DNA from: Euglena gracilis
Taxonomy: Eukaryota > Euglenida > Euglenophyceae > Euglenales
Direction of reading: 5' to 3'
Assembly (NCBI GenBank): GCA_039621445.1
Contig: CP154956.1
Location: 10,725,443-10,789,442, forward strand
Length of the DNA stretch: 64,000 bases
This document shows positions 23,101-33,112 of this stretch, piece by piece. Numbering within the stretch: the first letter of the stretch is position 1; each line of letters starts with the position of its first letter. Under the pieces are notes generated by a model. The model saw only the letters and a program-made list of their open reading frames with translations. It was not told where the DNA came from and did no database searches. The translations under genes and the position numbers were made by a program.

Positions 23101-26100
23101 CCAAAATACGCATTTTCTTGTTTGCAGATAGACCCTGTTTTACAGTCCCTTTTTGGGGCCTGGACTCGTTGAACGCAACGCAGGCCGGGCACAAAATTAG
23201 GATAAATACAGAGGTTGGTAAACTTCCCAGAGCAAGAGTCGGTTCACATCGGGAAAGTTGGTGCTCCCGAAGTGGCCCTGACAGGGAGGGGGGGAGGAAA
23301 ATGGCGGGGGTCAAAAGGGGGGGTTCCCCCTGGTAACCTGCGGTCTTCCCCATAAAGAAATAAGAGCTCAGCAACCTCCCCCTTGTAAGAGCAGAGGTGC
23401 GCTTCTATTTGAACTCCAGCTGTGTGATTGTTGTTGATTTCCTTTGGAAATCCCATCAAAATGGGGGTGCACTTTTATTTGGACCTGCGCTTGTAGCGGC
23501 CCAGTGCTTCTATTGGGGGGGGGGTTCTGGGATACCAACAGGAAATAACGGTGGTGACCATCCATCAGAGGACAGCCCCCCCCACCGGAATGGGATATGA
23601 TAGCCAAATTACTGATTTGGTTTTGTTCACCCAACTGGGAGTCATGGCATCAAATGTGTCTCCTTTCAAATTTGACGAGCCGGCCAAACATCACCAAAGC
23701 CACACAAAAGAGGGTGAACGGAGCGCTGCCGAAATGCGAGCACAGAGCACTGGGCCCTGGGCCACGCGGCAGCTGCTGGCGCTGTTGCAGTTCCGCGCCA
23801 GCCACAGCACCGGCACGTCCGCCGCGGGGCTTGGCGTGTGTGTCATGGGCCACGAGAGCTGCCGACTGTTCGAGCTACCTGCCAGGGGTTTTTTAAAGAC
23901 CGGGGGCACCCAGGGGACCCACTCAATTTTCCCCGAAATGGCCAAAATCGCGAAAATGCTAAAAATAGCACCCTTTTCAAAAATTCTCGGCGCCTTCGGC
24001 ACCGAAAAGTATCCCCCCCCCTTAGAGGCCCCCCGGGGGGGGGGGGGGGGCTCAGCTGGACCCACCCACCCTACCCCCCCCCGGGGTCCAAGGCTAAAAA
24101 AACCCCTGGCTTGGCGTGTGTGTCATGGGCTGCGAGAGCTGCTGACTGTTACCTACCCCCCCCCCCGGCTCATTGGCCCAGGCCGTGTTGGCCCCAACAG
24201 GCTGGGGGGGGGGGGGCGGGCAACTTTGGCGGCCGTGTTGACTCCAACAGCCAAGTGGGCCAACGAGCCGCCAAGCCAAAATTCCTCAAAAACCGGGCCC
24301 ATGTCAGCCTGAACAGGCCGGGAGGCCAAATATGGGGGGGCATGTTGACCCCAACAGCTGGGGGGGGGGGGACAACGAGCCTGGGGAATGAGCCGGGGGG
24401 GGGGTACCCAAAAAAGGAAGCAAGCCCCAAAGAAGATTTTGTACCTCCCCCGAGGGCAGAGTATAAAATGAGTGGGGTGGGGTTGTCTGCACCCCTCCCC
24501 CTGTGCAAAAAAAACCTGGCGCAAAGCGGCGGAAATTTTTTTGGCTCTGAAAAAATCCAAAATAAAATTGCGCTTTCGCACACTCTTTTTCAAAAATAAA
24601 ATCAGCCAAAACATGCCAAAAATTTCGTCTTCCCCGGCGAAGCGCCAGAGAAAAAACTTGGTTCCCGAGGGAGGGTCCCCTCCTCCCCAAAACCAACGCT
24701 CACTTAATCCCCTGCCCAGGTGCCCAGGGGGGGGGGTCGTGCCTACTTGGCAGAGATTCGCCAAAAAAATGGGCTTTTCTGGGCTTCCAGTGCCTTCGGA
24801 GTGCCTTGGCCTAGTGCCGCTTGGCACTTTTGGCTGTGTGCCCCCCCAGGGTACGGTCCGGGTGCCTCGGAGGGCCTGCCTGCCTGGGACCCCCACACCG
24901 GGGTGGGGTCGGCCATGCCGGTTAAAAACCACACGGCATATGGCACGTTGCCAGGCCCGGATGATCCGCCCGCCGCCACCCATCTGGCTCTGTTGGCTGG
25001 TCAACGAGCTGCCCAGCAGGTGCCGGGGGGGGGGGGACAGATGGGAAGCCTTGAGGGGTGGGGGTTGAACCCCCCACCTCGAAACTGAGGGGGGGGGGGA
25101 TTTTTTTTTGGGTTGCGTGGACCGGCAAAGGCCCAGATACGAGGCCGAAATTGCTCAAACCCCCTATTTTTTTTGTCTAAAATAAAATCAAAAAATGCTC
25201 AATTTTTTGCACTTTTTTTGTGTGGAACGCACCAAAACATCAAAAAAATGGGCGATGTGCTCAAAAGTGAGGAAAGGGGTATTTTTTGCTCTTTCTCCGG
25301 CATGCAGAACAAACTCTCCCAACATCCAAAACAAAACCGAAGGCCTTCCCATGTACAGGGGGGGGAAATGCGCTCGCCCGGCCTCGGAAAAAATGCGCAA
25401 AAATGCGCAAAAAAATGCGCAAAAATGCGCATTTTTGGAAAAAAATGCGCAAAAATGTGCAAAATCCGAGAAAAAATGCGCAAAAATCACAAAAATGCAA
25501 AAATTACCCAAAAACATGCAAAAATGGCACCAAATTTGAAGAAATTATGTGGAATAATGAGGAAAATGTAAGTTTCAAAAAAAGTCGAAAATTTCAAATT
25601 TTTGCAAAAAATTGCAAAAATGGTCAAAAAATGCGAAAATTTTGGAAAATCACGAAAAAAATGTGCCAAAAAGCAAAAAAAAATGTGCTGAAAAAAAACG
25701 AAAAAAATGCGCAAAAAAATGCGAAAAAATGCGCAAAAATGCGCATTTTTGGAAAATTTGAAAAAATGCGCAAAAAATGCGCAAAAATGCGAAAAAATGC
25801 GAAACGCATTTCCCCCCCCTGCATGTATCCCTGGGGGTGGGGGGTGGCAAAATGCCTTATCAGCCTGAGAACCAGCCAGGAGGGGAGAGAGGCAGGGGAT
25901 AGGGATGGCCTGAAAAGCCAAGCTCCAACTTTGGTTCCGACGGTGAAAATCAGAATCTCTGAACAGCGAGCGCCAGTATGCCTCCGTGTCCGGTTCGATG
26001 TACGGCTCTGGGACACGGACACGCACTTTGGGTGGGGGTGCCACAGCAGTGCCACAGCAGTGCCACAGCAGTGGAAAGAGCTGTGGTGGTTCCAACAGGA

Positions 26101-29100
26101 CAAACCCCCATTTAAGGGCACAGTGCCCAAAGGGTGGGCAGTGCCCAAATAAATGTCACTCCCCCGAGGGTCCGAAAGTGAATTCCATAACAGTGTACAC
26201 CTCCCCAAAAGCCACTTTACACTGAGCCACTTTCGGGCAGTGCCCAAATAAATGCCACACCTCTGAAGTCCAATAATGAGCATACCCTGTGCACTTAAAT
26301 GGGAAGGTTATGGCTGGACAGAAGTTCTGGCAGAGAGGTCAGCCCCACCCCCAGAAAAGGTTGAGCGGTCGAACACCTTCCATAGCACTGGGCGAGAAAA
26401 ATTACCTTCTCAACCCCAAAGGCGCCAAAGGAAAAGCCTCAAAGGTATTTGACCTAAAATTTGTGCCTGTGCAACAATAGAAACGGTGGGGGGGTCTGAC
26501 ACCCACGGAGTTTCAGTCAGCCTTTCCCGCACAGTCACAGACTGAATCAGACCAACTCCACAAGCTGAATAGTTGGACGGCCGGGAATGCACTTTTCTGC
26601 TTGAGTCACAAAATTCTGGCAGATTTAGTGAAAATGAGCATCCGCGCATTCCAGAAGCGGAATGCGCAGGACTGGGAACGCTCTTCATGGCATGTGGAGG
26701 CCAACCTATCGGCTGATGGGCCTGGTGAACCTGGGATGAGCATGGGAAAGAACTCCTTGCAGCCATAGAGGCACAGCCCTCCCAAAATCAAAACAATAGG
26801 GGGGTCACTGAGCATCAAACCCGAAGAATGCGCACCTGCGCATTATTGGAAACCCCAAAAGAATGCGCAGGCGCGAAGTTTTGGAATGGACACAGTCTGT
26901 GGGAAGGGGGAATGCGCACATGGGCTTGATGTTGAAGGATGCACTGATGGCCAGCTGTTCGCCTGCCTTGAATTCGAGTTTTGAACCGCTATGATGTGGT
27001 TCCAGGCTTGCAGAACATGGGTGTCTCAGGACATAAACCAAAGGGAATCAAATTTGGCAACAATGTCACTGTACCAAGCCACACGCGAGTGGAACGGCTT
27101 CACCTGCCAGGGGTCGTGAAACAGCGTTTCGTGTCGCACCTACTTCGGCAGGCCGGTTTTCCCCCCTGTCGGCGGAGGTCGCAAACCGTCATTTTCAAAA
27201 AGGAAAAAGTCGGATACCAAGAACAAAAAGATCGAAAGTAGTGGTACCCATTTTGGAACAGGTTTCAGCTGACGGGGCTCCGCCCTGTGAAGTGATGGCA
27301 ACGCAGTCGGTCAAACAAGAATGCGCAGGTGCGCAAAAAACCAACAAAATTGAAAAGTGCATTCCCGGCCATCTAAGGAATATACATCACCTCTGGCAAG
27401 CGAAATTTCCACCTCGTTGGCACAACATGGCTGGGAAAAGAAAGCACCTCATTGCTTGATGAAAAGCCAAGGAAACACGTCAGTGACACCTTCAAGAGCG
27501 AAGTAAATTTCCCCAAAAAGAAACCTCAAAAATATCAATTGAAACAGGAAATCTGCAGAAAAGCAAGGGAACAGGAGGTGTCAACAAAAGAACCGTGGGC
27601 AGCCGTGCGCGGAAATGTCAGCGTCCAGACGGTAGTTCCAAAACAAGTCGAACATTCGCCATGCCACCGAGTTGGGAGGCAGCCACATGCAACACACGTG
27701 ACTGGCCTGACGTCCACCCAAGGACAGGTTCATGTTGTCCATGGCCACTCAGCGACGACAGTCAAACTTCCGAAAACAAAACACCCCCCCCCCCCCAAAT
27801 AACACCCCCCCGGTGTGTTATTTGGGCACCCGAGCTGGGGCCCCAGGGGGGGGTGTTATTTGGGGGGTGTTATTTTTACATGGAGAACCAAAGGAAAACA
27901 GGGGTGTGCGTTATTTGGGCGTTCGAAATCGACCCCCGAGGGGGGGGGTGTTATTTGGGGGGATGTCTCCACTTCTCTGTGTCGAACTGACATCTGCCTT
28001 GCACACACGCATATACATCCAGCTATTGATAAGAGCGAAATTACACCTTTTTGACATGTCCCTGATGGAGGGGACGGGCTTGGCACTGCTGGACCCCCCC
28101 CCCCCAACGTTTCCCAAAGCATTCAAGAGTTTGGTCGGGTTTGCAGTGCTTTCTGTCTGATTGTGAGTGGAGGGTCAATTGACGGGTGGAGTGGAGGGTT
28201 TTAATCGCTGAAGATTATTCAGTGATTTTTATAAGTAGTGTAATTGATCCGGTTTTGACATACCCTCCCCTGTGTCCAGCATCCGGTAACCGCTGTCCTC
28301 CAACCAAGGGGGGTGCCATTGGACGTAGGGTTGTGACCAAAAAAGGTGTGCTCCAACCGAGGGGGGTGAACCAATGCCTGCAGGGATGGAAGGTGTTGCC
28401 AGTCCTGGGCAAGCGGGGGCAGGCGGTTCCACGGCAGCATCCGGTTCGTCTGGATGGGGCTCTCGTTGGTGGCAGAGGGCCGGGCAGGGGTCTGACCCAA
28501 CCTCGTGTTCACCCCGCCCCTCCCGCCGAACCACCGCTGGCCGCCGCAACCTCCACCTCGGAAAACAAACAAAAAAAAGGTTGGCCGATTGGTTTTTTTT
28601 TATAAAAAGGTTCGCAGAAAATAAAAGGGTCCGCCGGTTTTTGCAGAGGGAAATCGATGCTAAAAGTGCCAAAGCAAGCGGGCGGCTGACAGGGGTTTCT
28701 AATGTCTACACACGGACAGACATCGTACTGCGAAACATCATAAAATTTGGTGTATTCTGCATCGTGGACTTGAAAATACCCCACATGGAAAGAGCCTTTG
28801 GTTTCTTGTAGCAATTGAGGACCGGGATGGCTCAAAGAACAGTAACAAAAGCAACACAACTCATTGCACCAAACACTCCCTAGCGAGTCTCATGAACACA
28901 GTTGCCGCTAGGTTTCTGTCAAATTCCAGAGTCACAAAACTCAAAAATGGAATGAACAGGGAAGGTTGGTTCTTCTCAGATTCTTTGGTTCCTTTGATGG
29001 CAACTTCAAACTGGAAAGGTCTGGATGGCTGGCAGCCTCCTGTTTAGTGTACAAGATCCATGGCTGATTGGTGTACTTAACTGGTGGCTTCGGCGACCTG

Positions 29101-32100
29101 ACTTCGGGACCAAGGCATCACATTGATGGACATTTTTGAAGAAAAAAATAAACAGCATAACAATGAACCACTTGCCGGCAATGAACCACCACTCGTCTTC
29201 AAAAAAAGATTTGGTTTTACAGTGGGAAAAAATCCAAAGGTGCCGAATTTTGGAAGCAGCTGGTATGTACCTCAACTGTCTCCACACTGAAAGGTGCAAT
29301 AAAAGTGTGCAATTTCTTCGTAGTAGATGTGACCACAGACAGGTTCAGAGCCTGAGGGTCCCAAATCCATGTGAGACACACAAATATGAGTGTGGTGCAT
29401 GGCAAGGAGAAAACTGGCATAAATAATGCGCCAAAACCAACCCTCCTATTTCCATCCCAGAATCCCTCCCCCACCTAAATGGTTCTCGCTCGACAGAATC
29501 CCTTCGTAGTTTGCAAGGACCAATGATGTGTTTGGGGATATGTGTTGCGTCTGTCATGTGTCATACGCGTCAAGCTGCCAAGTGCCTAGCATGTTGGGGG
29601 GGTGTCGGGGGAATGCAGGGGGGGGGGGATTGGTGCTAAAGAAAATTGGATGAAAATAACTGGAGATGAAAAAAAAAAAAGGAAATTATGTATTGGCGGG
29701 ACAATTTTTCTTTAGGAAATATGGGTAATTTCTGGAAATTTCCAAAAATCATATGGAAAATTTGGCAATCTCGGCCAAACTGGCAGAAAAATATTTGGCG
29801 GGATTTCGTTCCGCCAATTTTTTCCCCTTCCACTTTCGGTCGTTGCCCATCCCACCCCCCCCCCCTGGTATGTGTCATGTGAAGTGTTCGAAATTAACGC
29901 ACGGCGCACACGATGCGCGTTGTGGGCCGCTTGCAGGCTGCGGGGTGGCACATGCCGCATCCGCAGGCGCCACAGGGAGAACAGCACCGCATCCGCGCCG
30001 GTCACGTTCAGAGGCTTTTTTTAAAGGACCCGCGGGGTGGGATCGGACGCGCCTCATGCAGTAGTACGGTCCTGACCCACCCCCCCCCCCCCCCCCCCCC
30101 CCCCCCCGGGGGTCTGGGGGATTCACTTTTGGGCGGTCAATTAGGGGCCTAAAAAAAACTCTCTGCTCCAAAAATAGACGAAAACCCCGCCAGAGGCGGG
30201 CCAACTCGCCCCCTTCCCCGGGGAGGGAGGGGGGAGCCACCCACCCACCCCTCCCGCCCCCCGGGGTCACCAAACTTCAGAAAAACTCTCCGGGCACGTT
30301 GCAGCGCCGGCCGTAGCCGCACGCGGTCACCCGGATGGCCCGGTCCCCGCACCGGTGCAGCCGCATGTCGTCCGGGGCCACAGGCGGGGATGGGCACCCC
30401 GGGGGGGGCACCTGGACAACCGCCTGTTACCCCCTCAGTTGCACTAAGGTTTCTGGTCTGTTTATGGCCGGTGCTGACTTTGCTTCTGGCCCAATTTGCT
30501 GTGTGGTGAGTGGCCAGGGACCCCTCACACCAATGCTCTTGTGTTGCTCCCCCTCCTCGGGTGAGCAACTCTGCTTGTCACTCCCCCCCCCCCCCGCCAA
30601 CCGGAACCCTCCAACAAGCCGACCAGGGGAGGGGGGGAGTGGGTCATACACACTGCCCGACCCGCAACCCTGACCCAGGCTTGGATGGGAATCTCGGGGG
30701 GGTACTTCCAGTTTCAGTCGCCGAACTTCTCGCCGTTGAGTGCAAATTTTCATATTGAGCCCCAAGAGGTCCCAAAATACACAACCTGGCGCGAAGCGCC
30801 GGAAGATTTTTTTTCCCCCCTGCAGAGGAGGAGGGGGGGGACCCCTCCGAAACTGGGGGGGGTGGGGGACCCCCCCCCCCACCTTACCCCCCCTAGGGGG
30901 GGGGGTGACCCCCCTGCCACCTACGTCATGTCTGTGGAGCTTCCCATACAACCCTGTCTTGACCGGGAGGTGTTCTGGATGGAGGGGTGATCGGTGGGCA
31001 AGGGAGGGTGCGTGTAGGTCAGGTTGGATTGCCACAGGGGACCAGGCTGTTTTTTTTACCAACCCCGGGGGGGAGGGGCGGTCTGGAGTGCCTGTGAGTG
31101 CCTGCCCAAGCAGGCACCCCCCCCCCCCGGGGTGGGGTCGGCACCCGACTAAAAAACAGCCTGCAGGGCACCACAGATTAACTTGGTGATCTCCCCAGGG
31201 GCACTTTTTCCCGGGGCCAAAGCCACCCACCCACCTGAAAGCCCGCCCAAAATCGGCTGAAACTGCTTGAAAAATTTCCAGTTCTGGGCTAGCTGGTGCT
31301 TGGTGAGTGGGTGAGTGAAAGAGCGAGCAAGTGAGCGACTGAGCGAGTGAAAGAGTGAGTGATCCAGTGAGTCAGGGAGTGGGCAAGCCAGCGAGTCAGT
31401 AAAGAAGCCATGGATTTGACCTTTCACTGCGGTGTGAATGTCAAACAAAACCAGTGGTTGCGAGATTCTCAAATAATAACGCTGTTCCGTTGTTTGCGCA
31501 ACACAACTGTCATTTCTGAAGTTTCTGAACCAATGAGAAATATGGTGTGCGGTTTGCGGAATGACACAGGGGCTTTGTAAGTGAGGGCTTTATGTTTGGG
31601 TGGGGAAACCAAGCCCCTGATTGGAAGGTTTGAAAATTAGGGGGGATTTAGATTGAGGGGGATCTAAATTGGGAGGGTTAACTTTAAAGCAGTGGTGGCA
31701 TGCTCTGGATGGTCGTTGAAGAGAGACCCGTCCCATTTTTGTGTGTGGAACTGCTCCTCCCCCGGGACATTATAAAAAAAAGCTCCCCAAACCTTCAGCA
31801 CACGCCCCCCGTGGACATCAACCAGGGGTCTGGCACGTAGAACACCGCGTTCAGTGTGCTACCAGCTGGCGGACGCGGGGGCAGCACCAGAGACAGAACC
31901 GTGGTCCATGATGCTCGGCCAAGCCAAGGAATGGCAACTCCAACTGCATTTCCAATTCTAAAATGCAGGAGTAAGTTTGATAATTATGAAATGCGCTCAT
32001 AGAATCTGATGCATAAAAAGCAAACACATACATTCAGAATCAAATGCAGAGAGAGTTATGGGAATGCCCGTGCGAGTGGAAATGATACTTATTCGAGCGT

Positions 32101-32248
32101 ACACCTGGACTTGAAACGTGGACGCCCCACTTCCGACGTGAAGCACGGCACAGCTCACAATGTCGGTGCGGTAGCTGGCAGTGCAGCGGACGCGGCTGCG
32201 AGGCGCCACCAGCAGCAGAACGAGCAGCGCAAGGAGGCGCCATCCCAT
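17042..32248 (-). CDS. GT10 alpha-1,3-fucosyltransferase-like glycosyltransferase, multi-exon gene (whole model)
   Basis: CAZy GT10 family. Known role: transfer of fucose from GDP-fucose to GlcNAc of glycans in the Golgi lumen. Minus-strand exons in order: 32,248-32,159; 30,411-30,298; 30,014-29,952; 28,491-28,433; 26,007-25,942; 23,858-23,766; 21,982-21,893; 17,875-17,797; 17,190-17,042. Landmarks in family order: N-terminal signal/anchor; ADAVLF; ESPIQT; LFRDSDF; VLWLARNCNSASSCR; YIRELMKHIPVHSYGRC; YKFYLSFENSDCRDYCTE; GAIPVVMG; IHVRDFASPQ. These include the GDP-fucose-binding Y-K-F...FENS...D-Y-x-T-E block. Phases agree across exons 1-4 and from the NCNSAS exon onward. The joins around the RDSDF exon do not, so at least one boundary or small exon is missing. 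The C-terminal end is not certain; candidates lie at 14.75-12.8 kb. Exact acceptor specificity cannot be read from sequence. Confidence 0.92.
17797..17875 (-). CDS. GT10 exon (GDP-fucose-binding YKF..FENS..DY motif)
   Basis: Acceptor ATGCTCCAG. Encodes YKFYLSFENSDCRDYCTE, the GT10 signature, with Cys replacing the usual Val in DYVTE. With the canonical donor A|GTCTGC the exon continues ATTALGDD. Homology instead predicts a junction straight after CTE (followed by GC), so either a short lineage insertion is present or splicing here is non-canonical. Confidence 0.95.
18611..20786. mobile_element. 2.2-kb CAAGCACC-ended element with 10-bp subterminal arrays, nested
   Basis: Inverted ends CAAGCACCTATAGT / ACTATAGGTGCTTG and an 8-bp duplication CCCGGGGG (18,603-18,610; 20,787-20,794). 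The duplication lies in a C/G run, so it alone is weak evidence; the inverted ends are strong. Each end module runs CACCTATAG - tandem GCCATTTTCG - CTATAGGTG. The middle holds an 18-bp minisatellite (19,403-20,000) and A-rich sequence with many CCAAAA words. No transposase seen. Confidence 0.88.
19403..20010 (+). repeat. 18-bp minisatellite (CATCTTGTCCAGCATCTG)
   Basis: About 33 degenerate tandem units with consensus CATCTTGTCCAG-CATCTG, often paired so that GTGTCTG and CATCTG alternate. Because 18 is a multiple of 3, a 200-codon open frame of Cys/Ser/Ala or His/Leu/Val/Gln repeats appears, but nothing else supports coding. It lies inside the nested 18,611 element. Confidence 0.9.
21893..21982 (-). 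CDS. GT10 exon (YIRELMKHIPVHSYGRC)
   Basis: Acceptor CCAATCAG, 30 codons, donor ATT|GTTTCC, phase 0 at both ends. Encodes LSLAPALKYIRELMKHIPVH then SYGRCLDRAI. This is the highly conserved GT10 helix and strand Y-x-x-E-L-x-K-x-x-x-V-D-x-Y-G-x-C, with His in place of the usual Asp. Confidence 0.92.
23766..23858 (-). CDS. GT10 exon (NCNSAS-R motif)
   Basis: Encodes PSPAADVPVLWLARNCNSAS then SCR, donor CGC|GTGGCC. It fits the GT10 strand-loop VxWxxSNCxxxSxR that opens the C-terminal nucleotide-binding domain. The start uses AG at 23,860-23,859 and codes LSWPMTHT first. An alternative acceptor (GCCAAG) would start at PAADV. About 50 bp around this acceptor is duplicated on the far side of the next element. 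Confidence 0.85.
23883..24108. mobile_element. 226-bp hAT-like MITE next to a GT10 exon
   Basis: Inverted ends CAGGGGTTTTTTAAAG / CTAAAAAAACCCCTG with internal C/G runs and the TCGGCGCCTTCGGCACCGA hairpin core, as in the OXA1 introner. Instead of an 8-bp duplication it is flanked by about 48 bp of diverged direct repeat (23,831-23,882 and 24,109-24,154). Confidence 0.85.
24150..24409. mobile_element. TACC-ended palindromic element (CGGCTCATT subtype)
   Basis: Left end TACCTACCCCCCC...CGGCTCATT and right end AATGAGCCGG...GGGTACC are inverted. The interior repeats the words CCAACAG and GTTGACTCC/GTTGACCCC. It abuts the duplicated flank of the 226-bp MITE. No clear target duplication. Confidence 0.7.
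25356..25821. mobile_element. 466-bp CAGGGG-ended element filled with AAAAATGCGC repeats
   Basis: Inverted ends CAGGGGGGGAAATGCG / CGCATTTCCCCCCCCTG and flanking direct repeat CATGTA (6 bp). The interior is dominated by approximate 10-bp AAAAATGCGC units, with GCGCATTTTTGG inversions at 25,426 and 25,741. Lies in the GT10 intron after the RDSDF exon. The apparent long reading frames inside are repeat artefacts. Confidence 0.88.
25942..26007 (-). CDS. GT10 exon 5 (RDSD motif)
   Basis: Encodes PYIEPDTEAYWRSLFRDSDF then H. It matches the family's WTxxYRRDSDI block, which normally follows ESPxxT within a few tens of residues. Both boundaries (AG at 26,009-26,008; GT at 25,941) are plausible, but their phases do not fit exons 4 and 7 without an unseen exon. 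Confidence 0.65.
27780..27965. repeat. GGGTGTTATTTGGG repeats, both orientations
   Basis: CCAAATAACACCCC at 27,795 is followed by GTGTTATTTGGG-type units at 27,814, 27,850, 27,866, 27,908 and 27,948, so a short fold-back plus direct repeats. Lies in the GT10 intron between the ESPIQT and RDSDF exons. Confidence 0.8.
28433..28491 (-). CDS. GT10 exon 4 (N-E-S-P motif)
   Basis: Acceptor GGGTCAG and donor CC|GTGGAA. Encodes TPARPSATNESPIQTNRML. ESPxxT matches the conserved SLESPxxT region of GT10 enzymes, and spacing from ADAV (about 27 residues) is typical. The open frame continues as PWNRLPPLAQDW, so the true donor may be further on. Confidence 0.7.
29952..30014 (-). CDS. GT10 exon 3 (ADAV motif)
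   Basis: Encodes PLNVTGADAVLFSLWRLRMR then H, donor CAT|GTGCCA. ADAVxF is the conserved GT10 N-domain strand. NVT is a possible N-glycosylation sequon restored when the exon 2/3 junction is read. The acceptor AG (30,016-30,015) is supplied by the terminal repeat of the inserted element, adding codons PLN relative to the uninterrupted sequence. A longer reading to a GT at 29,911 is possible. Confidence 0.8.
30009..30290. mobile_element. About 282-bp introner-like element forming GT10 intron 2
   Basis: Flanked by a 10-bp direct repeat with one mismatch: CGGTCACGTT (29,999-30,008) and CGGGCACGTT (30,291-30,300). Ends are imperfectly inverted: CAGAGGCTTTTTTTAAAG against GAGAGTTTTTCTGAAG. The interior holds very long C and G runs. 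The 5' splice GT lies in the repeat copy next to exon 2 and the 3' splice AG in the element's own end. This is the arrangement expected when a transposon becomes an intron on insertion. Confidence 0.82.
30298..30411 (-). CDS. GT10 exon 2 (Cys-rich N-terminal region)
   Basis: Acceptor GTTGTCCAG, 38 codons, donor AAC|GTGCCC. Encodes VPPPGCPSPPVAPDDMRLHR, then CGDRAIRVTACGYGRRCN. Phase 0 with exon 1. GT10 proteins commonly have a Cys-containing strand just before ADAV, and the exon ends precisely there. Its donor GT lies inside the direct repeat that flanks the following insertion. Confidence 0.8.
30437..30570. repeat. Single-arm copy of the 47.4 kb fold-back family
   Basis: GTTGCACTAAGGTTTCTGGT, GTGGTGAGTGGCCAGGGACC and GGGTGAGCAACTCTG match the 16.8 kb and 47.4 kb copies. 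It lies in GT10 intron 1, about 25 bp from the exon 2 acceptor. Confidence 0.85.
32159..32248 (-). CDS. GT10 exon 1 (start codon and signal/anchor)
   Basis: Thirty codons: MGWRLLALLVLLLVAPRSRV then RCTASYRTDI, ending at ATT|GTGAGC, a strong donor. The short N-region, run of Leu/Val and following Arg-rich stretch read as a signal peptide or type II membrane anchor, as expected for a Golgi glycosyltransferase. The ATG is the first in a GC-rich block, with AG-rich sequence just upstream. Confidence 0.85.
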
Positions 32249-33112
32249 CCGCCGGCCTCCTGGGCAGGAGCGCTATAATATGCCCCAAATATGTGCGAGA
32301 TATGCGAGGGACCGACCGACACACAGCTGCGGGCAGAGGAATGGGCTCAGTCCAAATCCCATCCCCGAGGGTGAGAATCCGTCATATGCAAGACAGGTGC
32401 TGATCAACAGGGAGTCCAGTTGGCTGGTTGGAAAAAGATGCTGGCTGGACCCCACCCTTGGGGGGGGGGGGGCTGGGGGTGTTGGTCCTGCTGGCTGCAG
32501 GATGGCTGGACCTGGCTGGTACCCAAAAATGGTTAAAAAAATATCCAAATTCGGCCGGGTAAAAATTGCTCACACAAACGTCTGAGGTGAATCCCCCCAA
32601 AAACCCTCAAAAACCACATTCACTTTTTGACATGAAAAATGAACTCTCATGACGAAAGATGCATCCAGAAGTTACATGCTACTCATATTCCTGTCTTATT
32701 TTTTTGTATGGAATGTGCATTTTCCCCAATAGTTTCCCGTGATTATTGACCAACCCTGGTGTCCAAAGAGTTTTAGTTTGACCAACAGTCACTTTTCCTT
32801 TCCAAGGGAGAGAGAGCAAAAATCCAACCCGAATTAAACTTCCACTCCTTTGCACCGGGGCATTTGTGGAAAACAACCCAGAAACCCCAACCCCGGACTT
32901 CATTATAACCACCAAAACCCAGTCAGTAACTTCCGAAGAAATCAGGGACCAGGCAAATTTGAAAACTAGGATTACACACCAAGTTTTTTTTTTGAAAGAG
33001 TGGCACCTCCCCCCGGGGGTGGGGGGTCCAGGAGGCCAGCACTTTTTCCCCCCAACGGCTCCCCCATCCCGCAGACCAGGGTTGAGGGGAAACAAATTTT
33101 GGTCATCCTGGT

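Noticed and set aside
24880-25020. Possible missing GT10 exon (NVPYA before GTGTGG)
   Set aside because: The short segment resembles the VPYG part of the family only loosely, and its phase does not bridge the RDSDF and NCNSAS exons.
25376-25810. CRISPR-like appearance of regularly repeated short units
   Set aside because: No unique spacers of constant length, units merge into A-rich tandem repeats, no cas-like genes, and the sequence is eukaryotic.
25180-25850. Long Lys/Asn- or Phe/Ala-rich open frames
   Set aside because: Compositional products of the AAAAATGCGC repeat element at 25,356-25,821.
27452-27802. 116-codon plus-strand frame beginning MLDEKPRKHVSDTFKSEVNF
   Set aside because: No recognised domain, antisense within a GT10 intron, no splice-bounded GC-rich character like the real exons.
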